From: Rickettsiales bacterium
Lineage (GTDB): Bacteria > Pseudomonadota > Alphaproteobacteria > Methylaequorales > Methylaequoraceae
Direction: 5' to 3'
NCBI GenBank assembly: GCA_002711625.1
Contig: PARR01000011.1
Location: 1 to 8,137, forward strand
DNA length: 8,137 bases
The first letter of the stretch is position 1, and the number at the start of each line of letters is the position of its first letter. Below are positions 1 through 6,196 of the stretch, piece after piece. The notes beneath the pieces were generated by a model. That model did no database searches. It was not told where the DNA came from and saw only the letters and a program-made list of their open reading frames with translations. A program made the translations under genes and the position numbers.

Positions 1-1
1 T

Positions 2-307
2 CTTCTTGATAAAAAAATAAAAACAAAAACTGATTTTGGCGGAGCAAAATGTCCAAAATTTAATTTAGTAGGCCCTGTTGAATTAAATAATTTGGAACTG
101 GCAAAAATAATTGCGAGTGTTACAAATAAAGATTTAAAGTATAAAATGGTTGACTTTCATAGTAGCAGGCCTGGACATGATCTAAGATACGCTTTAGATG
201 GAGGACTAATGGCACAGCTTGGTTGGATTCCAAAAATATCAATTGATAAGAGAATCAGTCAAGTAGTTAAATGGACAATAAAAAACAACAGATGGCTTAC
301 TGTATAG
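2..307 (+). CDS. NDP-sugar 4,6-dehydratase/epimerase, C-terminal part (left-truncated)
   Basis: The frame is open from the first bases of the window, so this is the last ~101 residues of a gene that begins upstream; the internal TTG at 92 is not a credible start. The segment matches the C-terminus of extended short-chain dehydrogenases acting on nucleotide sugars, the RfbB/dTDP-glucose 4,6-dehydratase group. Diagnostic are the FNLVGPVELNNLELA stretch followed by DFHSSRPGHDLRYALDG, where the substrate-binding arginines of this family lie, and the ending LGWIPK...VVKWTIKNNRWL. The NAD-binding Rossmann part and the catalytic YxxxK lie outside the window. It probably makes a 4-keto-6-deoxy or epimerised sugar nucleotide in the cytoplasm for a surface polysaccharide, in keeping with the glycosyltransferase 9 nt downstream. 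Family assignment is strong; the exact substrate cannot be read. Confidence 0.88.
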   Translation, partial: LLDKKIKTKTDFGGAKCPKFNLVGPVELNNLELAKIIASVTNKDLKYKMVDFHSSRPGHDLRYALDGGLMAQLGWIPKISIDKRISQVVKWTIKNNRWLTV

Positions 308-313
308 AGAGGA
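305..313 (+). promoter_or_regulatory. Ribosome binding site for the TTG-started glycosyltransferase
   Basis: The purine-rich TAGAGAGGA, starting at the stop codon of the dehydratase, is the only clear Shine-Dalgarno-like run in the window. It lies about 4 nt before the TTG at 317. It supports TTG as the start, because the glycosyltransferase fold (MKVTFICPVYN) begins exactly there and no ATG is available nearby. The short spacing is slightly unusual. Confidence 0.5.
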
Positions 314-316
314 TTT

Positions 317-1252
317 TTGAAAGTTACCTTCATTTGTCCAGTATATAATAAAGAGAAATACTTACCGTTTGTAATTCAAGGGATTAAAAATCAAACTGGG
401 ACATTTGATAAAGAATATATATTTATAAATGATGGGTCCTCAGATAATTCTCTTGATGTTATAAAAAAATTAACAAAAAAACTTCCTCAAACAACAATTC
501 TAACACACACAAATAAGGGCCCTGCTTTTTCAACTCAGCTAGGCATTGAGATGGCTGAAGGAGATTATATAAAATTAGTAGGAGGAGATGATTATTTATT
601 ACCAAATTGTACTTCATTATTACTTAATAATTTAAAAAAAACAAATACGGTTGCTATTTTTAGTAGATATATCCTTGATGATTACTTAAAAAAAAATTTA
701 AAACTCTTCGAGAAAAAAGAGAAAACCAAGAACCTTAAAAAAATTTCGTTCCCTCTTCATTCTACTCTCTTAAATTGTTTTTCAGGCACAAGCCCAACTC
801 TATATTGCAATAGATCTATAAAAAAAACTCGCGGGTGTAATAAAAAACTGTTTGTTGAAGATTTCTCTTTAGCTTTAGAATTGTCCATTGTAGGAGATTT
901 TTCTTTTATTGAAAATATTACGTCTGTGGGCCCACTTGGAGATAAAAATAGGATTATGGTTGGTAACGAAGCCCAACTTTTACACGACTACAATGCTGCG
1001 ATATATTTTTTTTTAAAAAAACATTTAATTAACAAGAACATTATGAGAAAAGTTACTCAAAAATGCATTGGAAGAACAGAGAAATTTGCTAGAAGAACCT
1101 TGAATTATTCTTTTTTTAATGAATTGAATCTTTTACGCTACAAAATGTATCTTAAGAATTATTTACAGGATGAGTATTTATTAATGATAAAAAGATCATG
1201 TGAATTTTTTTACAATACAAGAGAAAAACAAAAAATTAGGTATAAAATTTAA
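317..1252 (+). CDS. Family 2 (GT-A) glycosyltransferase
   Basis: A 311-residue protein with the classic GT2 N-terminal domain. Residues 3-10 (VTFICPVY) form the first beta strand, and NDGSSD at 38-43 is the nucleotide-binding motif. GDYIKLVGGDDYLLPN around 82-97 carries the DxD-like metal/nucleotide-sugar site with the Asp pair at 91-92. The C-terminal ~200 residues are lysine/asparagine-rich, weakly conserved and without an obvious membrane segment, so the enzyme is probably cytoplasmic or peripheral. It likely adds a sugar to a lipid-linked or LPS/O-antigen intermediate; donor and acceptor are unknown. The start is TTG, 9 nt after the dehydratase stop, so the two are co-transcribed. Its TAA stop directly abuts the stop codon of the oppositely oriented permease gene. 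Confidence is high for family, low for substrate. Confidence 0.88.
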   Translation: MKVTFICPVYNKEKYLPFVIQGIKNQTGTFDKEYIFINDGSSDNSLDVIKKLTKKLPQTTILTHTNKGPAFSTQLGIEMAEGDYIKLVGGDDYLLPNCTSLLLNNLKKTNTVAIFSRYILDDYLKKNLKLFEKKEKTKNLKKISFPLHSTLLNCFSGTSPTLYCNRSIKKTRGCNKKLFVEDFSLALELSIVGDFSFIENITSVGPLGDKNRIMVGNEAQLLHDYNAAIYFFLKKHLINKNIMRKVTQKCIGRTEKFARRTLNYSFFNELNLLRYKMYLKNYLQDEYLLMIKRSCEFFYNTREKQKIRYKI

Positions 1253-2044
1253 TTACTCGCCTTGATTCATTAAAATTCCTTTTATTCTTGCAATTCTTAT
1301 CATGTATATGAAAAAAAAAATAGAAAGAGAAAAATAAAAAAAGTTTAAAATTATAATTCTCTTCAACAAAACAAAATCAATTTTATTCTCCAATAATATT
1401 TGACGCATTGCTTCGAATATGTGTGAGGTTGGTAAAGTTACTGCAATAATTTGCATAATTTCCGGTAAAGAAGAAACAGGATAGTAAACACAAGCGAAAG
1501 GAAGGAGAATAAAAATAATTGCCCAAGCTAATTCTTCAAAAGAATGACCATATCGCAAAACTAGTCCTGAAACAATGAAACCAATTGTCCAACCAACAAT
1601 AATTAGATTAAAAAAAAAAAAAATAAGATAAAATCCTAATTCAAAAAGATGAAACTCAAAAAAATAATTGGCAAGAAAAATAGCCGGAGTAAGACCAACA
1701 ATTGTTCTCAACAAGCTGATTAAGATCAAGCTAATTGCGAGTTCATAGTTTCTAATTGGTGTAATGAATAAATTACAAAGATTCCTAGACCACAACTCCT
1801 CAAAAAATGAAATTGAAAGGCCTAGCTGTCCTCTGAAAAGAACATCCCACAAAATAACTGCAGACAAAATGATATTTACCACGCTCCATGTTTGTATAGT
1901 ATCATTTAGAATTAGGAAATTAGTAAAAAATCCCCAAAATAAGATCTGAACAGACGGCCAATAAAATATACTAATAAGTCTAGGTAAAGAACCAAAAGAA
2001 ATATTCTTGTATCTTTCTAAAAGAGCTAAAATTCTTAAAAGCAT
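1253..2044 (-). CDS. ABC-2 type transporter permease
   Basis: A 263-residue, strongly hydrophobic protein with about six predicted membrane segments, near residues 22-45, 54-70, 100-125, 134-163, 171-192 and 229-250. The N-terminal amphipathic stretch and the motif YYPVSSLPEIMQ at 188-198, followed by TLPTSHIFEAMR, are typical of ABC-2 exporter permeases (ABC2_membrane family), where the conserved P-x-SxLP loop precedes the last helices. The start ATG lies 2 nt after the stop of the ATPase gene, with a GGAAA about 10 nt upstream that may serve as its ribosome site, so the pair forms one transporter. It sits in the inner membrane and probably exports a hydrophobic or polysaccharide-related substrate; the neighbouring sugar genes are suggestive only. 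A 14-T run on the coding strand encodes Ile plus four consecutive Phe (141-145). Confidence 0.88.
   Translation of the reverse strand: MLLRILALLERYKNISFGSLPRLISIFYWPSVQILFWGFFTNFLILNDTIQTWSVVNIILSAVILWDVLFRGQLGLSISFFEELWSRNLCNLFITPIRNYELAISLILISLLRTIVGLTPAIFLANYFFEFHLFELGFYLIFFFFNLIIVGWTIGFIVSGLVLRYGHSFEELAWAIIFILLPFACVYYPVSSLPEIMQIIAVTLPTSHIFEAMRQILLENKIDFVLLKRIIILNFFYFSLSIFFFIYMIRIARIKGILMNQGE
1610..1623. repeat. A14/T14 homopolymer tract inside the permease gene
   Basis: Fourteen consecutive A on the + strand, read as T14 in the permease gene (ATT followed by four TTT codons). It is the longest mononucleotide run in the window and lies in a transmembrane segment. A one-base slip would truncate the protein soon after. 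It may be plain AT drift or a site of transcriptional/replicative slippage. Confidence 0.9.
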
Positions 2045-2046
2045 TA

Positions 2047-2760
2047 CTAATTTTCCAAAAAAAGGGTTTCAAGTGATTTTGATTTATTATCTAGTAATTC
2101 TGATATTTTCCCACCTGTCATTATTTTACCTGCCTTGAGAATAATTATTTCTTTACACATGTTTTCAATTTCATTCAAATTATGAGACGCCAATAATATC
2201 GATGAATTATTTTTTTTTTGGTAATTTGTTAAATAGTCTCTTATAAAAATAGAAGTTTCAGGATCTAGCGAGGCTGTTGGTTCATCAAGTAACAAAAGTT
2301 CTGGTTTATTGAGAAGTGCTTTACAGATTGAAACTCTTGTTTTCTGACCAGCAGATAATGAACCAAAGTACTTATTCAAAAGAGGATTAATTTTTAGATC
2401 TAAAGATAGATTATTTAAAAATTCATTTGCATTACGTAGTCCATACAACCTTGAATAAAAAATCAAATTTTGCTTAACCGTAAGTTTTTTTGGGAGATCG
2501 ACGTAAGGACTCTGAAAATTTAACCTTTTTAAAATTGAATATTTTTTTATTTCTATATCCTCTCCAAATATCAAAATTTCACCTGTAGATGGGGTTATTA
2601 AACCCATCAAAATCCCTAACAGAGTGGTTTTTCCTGCTCCATTTCTTCCAAGCAATCCAAAAATCCCATTTTTTTTAACTTTAAAAGTAAGGTTATCTAT
2701 TACAGAAATATTACTATATACTTTTGTTAAACTATTTACTTGAATTACATATTCTGACAC
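2047..2760 (-). CDS. ABC transporter ATP-binding subunit (ABC-2 exporter)
   Basis: A 237-residue ATPase with every expected nucleotide-binding motif intact: Walker A GRNGAGKTT at 38-46, Q-loop glutamine at 83 (NFQSPYVD), signature LSAGQ at 135-139, Walker B LLLLDEP at 155-161 with catalytic Glu160, D-loop SLD at 164-166 and the H-loop His193. Length and sequence style fit the single-domain ATPases of ABC-2 exporters (CcmA/DrrA/NodI-like, COG1131). It energises export in complex with the permease encoded 2 nt downstream. The start is taken as GTG at 2760, giving MSEYVIQVNSLTKVY, the normal beginning of such domains; no Shine-Dalgarno is visible upstream. Substrate is unknown. Confidence 0.93.
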   Translation of the reverse strand: MSEYVIQVNSLTKVYSNISVIDNLTFKVKKNGIFGLLGRNGAGKTTLLGILMGLITPSTGEILIFGEDIEIKKYSILKRLNFQSPYVDLPKKLTVKQNLIFYSRLYGLRNANEFLNNLSLDLKINPLLNKYFGSLSAGQKTRVSICKALLNKPELLLLDEPTASLDPETSIFIRDYLTNYQKKNNSSILLASHNLNEIENMCKEIIILKAGKIMTGGKISELLDNKSKSLETLFLEN

Positions 2761-2867
2761 ACAAAAAATGAATGAACTTGTTATTTACATTCAACCTATA
2801 TTCGTTAAAATTTAATATAAAATTTACATTACTATTATATAGAGTATCTTGTTTTGGAATTAAATAA

Positions 2868-2931
2868 ATTATTGAGAAAGTTCAATAGTTCAATTCTTTA
2901 TTAACCATTAAAGGGTTTTCGGCACTTCAGA
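2868..2931 (+). promoter_or_regulatory. Candidate structured leader before the sulfur operon (possible SAM-type riboswitch, unproven)
   Basis: The last 64 nt before the cysteine synthase start hold more structure than expected. ATTATTGA (2868-2875) and TCAATAGT (2882-2889) form an 8-bp hairpin (one G-T pair) with loop GAAAGT. AACC (2903-2906) can pair with GGTT (2914-2917), enclosing ATTAAAG. The sequence also contains a tandem repeat and an AAAGGG (2910-2915) that lies 16 nt from the ATG, too far for a normal Shine-Dalgarno. The loop AAGT could pair with ACTT (2924-2927), a 4-bp pseudoknot. SAM-II and SAM-V pseudoknot riboswitches are known before methionine/sulfur genes of marine alphaproteobacteria, which makes such an element plausible. 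I cannot match a consensus from memory, and a protein operator or chance is equally possible. Confidence 0.25.
2879..2894 (+). repeat. Perfect 8-bp tandem direct repeat (AGTTCAAT twice)
   Basis: AGTTCAAT at 2879-2886 is immediately repeated at 2887-2894, about 40 nt upstream of the first gene of the sulfur operon. It overlaps the 3' arm of the leader hairpin. It could be paired half-sites for a regulator, or alternative pairing partners in an RNA switch. It is short enough that chance is not excluded. Confidence 0.6.
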
Positions 2932-3933
2932 ATGCATAAAAAATTGATTAAAGATAATTTTACAGATTGCATAGGCAATACACCAATAATTAAACTTAAA
3001 ATTGCATCTGAGATGTCTGGTTGTAATATTTATGGTAAATGTGAATTCTTAAATCCTGGTGGTTCAGTCAAAGATAGACCAGCTTATCAAATCTTATCTG
3101 ATGCTATCGATAAAAATTTGATTACTAATGGAGGCACTATTGTTGAAGGAACGGCTGGAAATACAGGAATTGGTTTAACTTTAGCTGGAAATGCACTTGG
3201 GTTAAAATCAATTATTGTTATGCCTAAAACTCAGAGTGAGGAAAAAAAAAAAATGCTTAGACTATGTGGCGCTGACTTAAGGTTAGTTGATGCTCTTCCG
3301 TACAAAAATCCTGGCAATTACATAAGATTTTCAGAAAAACTCTCTAAGTCTATTAGAAATCCAAATGGAGTTTTGTGGGCAAACCAATTTGATAATTTAT
3401 CTAATCAAAAAGCACATTATTTAACAACTGGACCAGAAATTTACAAACAATTGTCAGGAAATGTAAATGCTTTTATTTGCTCAATAGGAACTGGAGGTAC
3501 ACTATCTGGGGTGTCAAAGTATTTTAAAGAAAAAGATAAAAATTTTATTATTGGACTTGCTGATCCGTATGGTTCCGCAATGTATAATTTTTTCAAAAAT
3601 GGTGAGCTCACTTCATCGGGGAATTCCATAACGGAGGGTATTGGTCAAGGAAGAATTACAAAAAATTTAGAAAATATAAAAATTGATGAATCATTTCAAA
3701 TATCCGATTATGATGCTCTTGATATTGTCTTCAAAATGATTAAAGAAGAGGGGCTTATACTAGGTGGGTCTTCAGGTATAAATATAATGGGAGCTGTAAA
3801 GCTCGGGAAACTATTAGGACCAGGAAAGAATATCGTGACAATTTTGTGTGATTATGGAACTAAGTATCAAAGTAAAATATTCAATAAAGAATTTCTTCAT
3901 TTAAATAACTTACCAATACCAGAATGGCTTTGA
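2932..3933 (+). CDS. cysK: Cysteine synthase-like PLP enzyme (O-acetylserine sulfhydrylase family)
   Basis: A 333-residue fold-type II PLP enzyme. The N-terminus carries IGNTPIIKL (14-22). NPGGSVKDR (41-49) holds the Schiff-base Lys47, GTAGNTG (73-79) is the substrate-binding loop, GTGGT (186-190) binds the PLP phosphate, and GGSSG lies at 278-282. The block SITEGIGQGRITKNLE (232-247) is typical of proteobacterial cysteine synthase A-type proteins. The expected reaction is O-acetylserine plus sulfide giving cysteine and acetate, in the cytoplasm. TAGNTG replaces the usual TSGNTG, seen in a subgroup of long homologues, so substrate preference (O-acetylserine, O-phosphoserine, or cystathionine synthesis from homocysteine) is not certain. 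It has no CBS domains. ATG at 2932 is the only plausible start; no in-frame start exists just upstream. It overlaps sseA by 10 nt and contains an A12 tract at 3242-3253. Confidence 0.88.
   Translation: MHKKLIKDNFTDCIGNTPIIKLKIASEMSGCNIYGKCEFLNPGGSVKDRPAYQILSDAIDKNLITNGGTIVEGTAGNTGIGLTLAGNALGLKSIIVMPKTQSEEKKKMLRLCGADLRLVDALPYKNPGNYIRFSEKLSKSIRNPNGVLWANQFDNLSNQKAHYLTTGPEIYKQLSGNVNAFICSIGTGGTLSGVSKYFKEKDKNFIIGLADPYGSAMYNFFKNGELTSSGNSITEGIGQGRITKNLENIKIDESFQISDYDALDIVFKMIKEEGLILGGSSGINIMGAVKLGKLLGPGKNIVTILCDYGTKYQSKIFNKEFLHLNNLPIPEWL
3242..3253. repeat. A12 homopolymer tract in the cysteine synthase gene
   Basis: Twelve consecutive A within the codons for EKKKM at residues 104-108. Such a run can cause polymerase slippage and a frameshifted subpopulation of products. 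In AT-rich genomes, long lysine-codon runs are common, so this may be neutral. Confidence 0.9.
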
Positions 3934-4763
3934 GTCTATCCTCATACAGAAAGAATATAATTTTAGCTAAAGAATTATCTAAAAAAATAAATTCTAGTAA
4001 CATAAAAATTTTAGACTGCAGATGGTATTTAAATAAACCAGAAAAGGCATTGGTTGAATTTAATACTTCTCATTTACCTAATTCAATTTTTTTTGATATT
4101 GAAAAACTTTCAGATAATGAAAGTGAAAATCCACATATGCTTCCTCATGTCTCAACTTTTAACTCATTTATTTCTAATAATAATATAAGAAAAAATGATT
4201 TTATTGTTTTTTATGACCAAAATGGATACTTTTCTTCCTCACGTGTTTGGTTTACTTTCAAGTATTTTAAATTTAAAAATTTAAGAATTTTGGATGGAGG
4301 GTTTTCTAATTGGATTAAAATGAAATACCCGACCACAAGCAAAACAACAAAAAGAAAATCTTCAAATACCAAGATGAAATTTAACCCAAAATGTGTTATT
4401 TCTAAAAGTCAAATAGAATATAAGATGAGTAACAATGAGGATACTGTTATTATTGACGCCAGACCAAGAAAACGATTTCTTGGTATCACTCCAGAACCAA
4501 GAAAAAATTTAAGAGGAGGAAACATAAATGGAAGTATAAATGTTCCATTTGATGAAATTTCTCAGAAAAATGGTAAATTAAGGAGTATTAATGAACTGGA
4601 CAAACTTTTTGGTTTTTTAAAACAAAAAGGAATGAATCAGGAGATTATCTGTTCTTGTGGTTCTGGTATCACAGCATGCAATTTGATTTTTGTACTAAAC
4701 ATTTTAGGTTATAAAAATTTAAAACTTTACGATGGTTCGTGGGCTGAATGGGGAAAAAAATAA
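3924..4763 (+). CDS. sseA: 3-Mercaptopyruvate/thiosulfate sulfurtransferase (two rhodanese domains)
   Basis: A 279-residue protein with two tandem rhodanese domains, the normal length for SseA. The inactive N-terminal domain includes ILDCRWYL (29-36), HLPNSIFFD (50-58) and LDGGFSNW (123-130). The catalytic C-terminal domain carries VIIDARPRKRFLG (175-187), GSINVPF (203-209) and the active loop CGSGIT (245-250) with nucleophile Cys245. The CGSG loop is the mercaptopyruvate sulfurtransferase type rather than CRKG of thiosulfate sulfurtransferases; Arg184 and Arg193 are available for substrate binding. It transfers sulfur from 3-mercaptopyruvate, a deaminated cysteine, to thiols or cyanide, yielding pyruvate. 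The ATG lies inside the last codons of the cysteine synthase gene (10-nt overlap), and its own end overlaps metC by 16 nt, implying coupled translation. Confidence 0.9.
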   Translation: MALSLSSYRKNIILAKELSKKINSSNIKILDCRWYLNKPEKALVEFNTSHLPNSIFFDIEKLSDNESENPHMLPHVSTFNSFISNNNIRKNDFIVFYDQNGYFSSSRVWFTFKYFKFKNLRILDGGFSNWIKMKYPTTSKTTKRKSSNTKMKFNPKCVISKSQIEYKMSNNEDTVIIDARPRKRFLGITPEPRKNLRGGNINGSINVPFDEISQKNGKLRSINELDKLFGFLKQKGMNQEIICSCGSGITACNLIFVLNILGYKNLKLYDGSWAEWGKK

Positions 4764-5905
4764 AAACAAATATAATTCATGTGGGTAGTAATCCTGAGAA
4801 TAATCATGGGTCTATAACTGATCCAATTTATAAGAATTCAACACTGATTTTTAAAAACTACTCAAGTTTCGTTGAGTCAAAAAAAAACAAATTTGAAGTT
4901 CCATACTACGGAAGGTTTGGAAATTTCACTACAAAGAACTTTGAAAGTGTAATTTCCAAGTTATATAAATCTGAAAAGGCTGTAGTAACAAGTTCTGGGT
5001 TATCAGCAATAACAATAACTTTTCTTAGTTTATTGTCCAAGGGAGATGAGATTTTAGTTGTTGAAAACTGCTATGAACCCGTCGCAAATTTTTGTAAATT
5101 TGTCCTATCAAAATTTGATATATCAACCCGTTTTTATAATCCTAATGAAACTAATTTAAAATCTATTATTACAAAAAAAACAAAATTAATTTATATAGAA
5201 TCTCCGGGTTCATTAAATTTCGAGGTTCAAGATTTAAATGAAATAGTTTCTATCGCAAAAAAAAAAAATATTATAACTATTATGGATAATACATGGTCCA
5301 CCTTTCTAGGATGTAATCCTATAAAATTTGGGATTGATATTGTAATTGAATCCTTGACAAAATATTTTTCTGGTCATTCTGATAATTTCTGTGGAGCAAT
5401 AGCATGTTCATCAAAATATTTTTTGCTCATAAAACAAACAGCTGTCAGACTAGGTGATTTTGTATCACCAGAATCATGTTTTTTTGCATCAAGGGGACTC
5501 AAAACCTTACCGGTAAGAATGAAAAATCATGAGTTGAATGCAGAAAAAGTCTATGAGTTTTTAAAAAAACACCACCTGGTGGAAAAGATATATTATTTAC
5601 CTGATGAAAAGAATAATCATAACAAATTATGGAAAAAATACCATACACTTAACAATGGTCTAATTAGTTTTTCGATAAAAAAAATTAATAAGTGTAACCA
5701 TTTTGTTGACAATCTTAAATTATTTAAAATAGGTTTTAGCTGGGGGGGATATGAGAGTTTGATTTTGCCACTTGATAAACTTAAACCAGCTATTAATATT
5801 AAAAAAAATCCTAATTTATGGTTCAGGATTCATGTTGGGCTTGAAAATAATATTGATTTAATAGAGGATTTAGATAAGGCATTAATTAGATATGAAAAAA
5901 ATTGA
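4748..5905 (+). CDS. metC: Cystathionine beta-lyase (Cys/Met metabolism PLP enzyme)
   Basis: A 385-residue fold-type I PLP enzyme of the Cys/Met metabolism family, normal length. The phosphate-binding YGR is at 54-56, SSGLSAI at 82-88 caps the cofactor, Asp180 in MDNTWST binds the pyridine nitrogen, and ESLTKYFSGHSD (201-212) holds the Schiff-base Lys205. The TKYxxGHSD form, ASRGLKTLPVRMKNHE later, and the C-terminal SWGGYESL are characteristic of MetC rather than of MetB or MetY. It cleaves cystathionine to homocysteine, pyruvate and ammonia, and enzymes of this type often also desulfhydrate cysteine. The start ATG lies inside the end of sseA, and its end overlaps the next gene by 14 nt. No metB partner is in the window. 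An A12 tract lies at 5257-5268. Confidence 0.9.
   Translation: MGKKIKTNIIHVGSNPENNHGSITDPIYKNSTLIFKNYSSFVESKKNKFEVPYYGRFGNFTTKNFESVISKLYKSEKAVVTSSGLSAITITFLSLLSKGDEILVVENCYEPVANFCKFVLSKFDISTRFYNPNETNLKSIITKKTKLIYIESPGSLNFEVQDLNEIVSIAKKKNIITIMDNTWSTFLGCNPIKFGIDIVIESLTKYFSGHSDNFCGAIACSSKYFLLIKQTAVRLGDFVSPESCFFASRGLKTLPVRMKNHELNAEKVYEFLKKHHLVEKIYYLPDEKNNHNKLWKKYHTLNNGLISFSIKKINKCNHFVDNLKLFKIGFSWGGYESLILPLDKLKPAINIKKNPNLWFRIHVGLENNIDLIEDLDKALIRYEKN
5257..5268. repeat. A12 homopolymer tract in metC
   Basis: Twelve consecutive A in the codons for AKKKN (residues 170-174), ten residues before the cofactor-binding Asp180. A slip here would remove the catalytic half of the enzyme and also uncouple translation of the downstream gene. 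Confidence 0.9.
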
Positions 5906-6194
5906 AAAAAAATTTATTTTATATAAACCAGCCAAATCTGCAATGCAATCTGGAATATCTAATACCAAAAAATGGTGTTTAAAAAGTAAAGATATAAGTC
6001 AAACTTATGTTAATAGTAAATTTTGTTGGACTGGCACAACTAATTCACAAAAACAAATGAAACTGTTTTTCAATACAAAGGATGCTGCTATTAAGTTTGC
6101 AAATCAGAATAATTACATTTTTGAGGTAATTGAACCAAAAAAAAGGAAATTTCTTAAAAAATCTTACGCAGCTAATTTTATCAGAAAAAACTAA
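5892..6194 (+). CDS. NDUFS4-like accessory subunit of respiratory complex I (ETC complex I subunit family)
   Basis: A 100-residue protein matching the ETC complex I subunit conserved region (NDUFS4, 18-kDa subunit family; Pfam PF04800 from memory). Recognisable are YKPAKSAMQSGISNTKKWCL (12-31), the FCWTGTTNS stretch near residue 44, LFFNTKDAAIKFA (57-69), and the end VIEPKKRKFLKKSYAANF (79-96). Length is that of bacterial homologues, which lack the mitochondrial presequence. The subunit sits at the peripheral arm of NADH:ubiquinone oxidoreductase and aids its assembly or stability. In bacteria it is largely confined to Alphaproteobacteria and usually lies outside the nuo operon, as here. The ATG overlaps the metC end by 14 nt, so it is translated with the sulfur genes. 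Family assignment is strong. Confidence 0.92.
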   Translation: MKKIEKKFILYKPAKSAMQSGISNTKKWCLKSKDISQTYVNSKFCWTGTTNSQKQMKLFFNTKDAAIKFANQNNYIFEVIEPKKRKFLKKSYAANFIRKN

Positions 6195-6196
6195 TT

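Larger units (their letters stand above)
2761..2931. promoter_or_regulatory. Divergent intergenic region holding promoters for the ABC exporter and the sulfur operon
   Basis: This 171-bp, very AT-rich gap between two divergently read transcription units is the only substantial non-coding DNA in the window, so promoters for both directions must lie here or inside the flanking genes. Boxes are hard to call in DNA this AT-rich. One weak candidate for the + direction is TTGAGA at 2872-2877 with TTTATT at 2897-2902 (19-nt spacer, poor). No operator or tRNA is recognisable. Structured elements at its right end are listed separately. Confidence 0.5.

Noticed and set aside
926..935. Perfect palindrome GTGGGCCCAC, unusually GC-rich for this DNA
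   Set aside because: It is inside glycosyltransferase codons (SVGPL). Palindromes of ten bases are expected by chance in 8 kb and nothing suggests a site.
1764..1949. 61-codon open frame on the + strand opposite the permease
   Set aside because: It lies wholly inside the permease gene on the other strand, has no family resemblance and no ribosome site, and the permease is unmistakable.
3441..3629. 62-codon open frame on the - strand within the cysteine synthase gene
   Set aside because: It is antisense to the conserved PLP-binding part of a clear enzyme gene; a chance frame.
5572..5582. Inverted repeat CCACC-T-GGTGG in metC
   Set aside because: It lies within coding sequence for a normal part of the enzyme, has no room for a loop and no U-run, so it is neither a terminator nor a clear operator.
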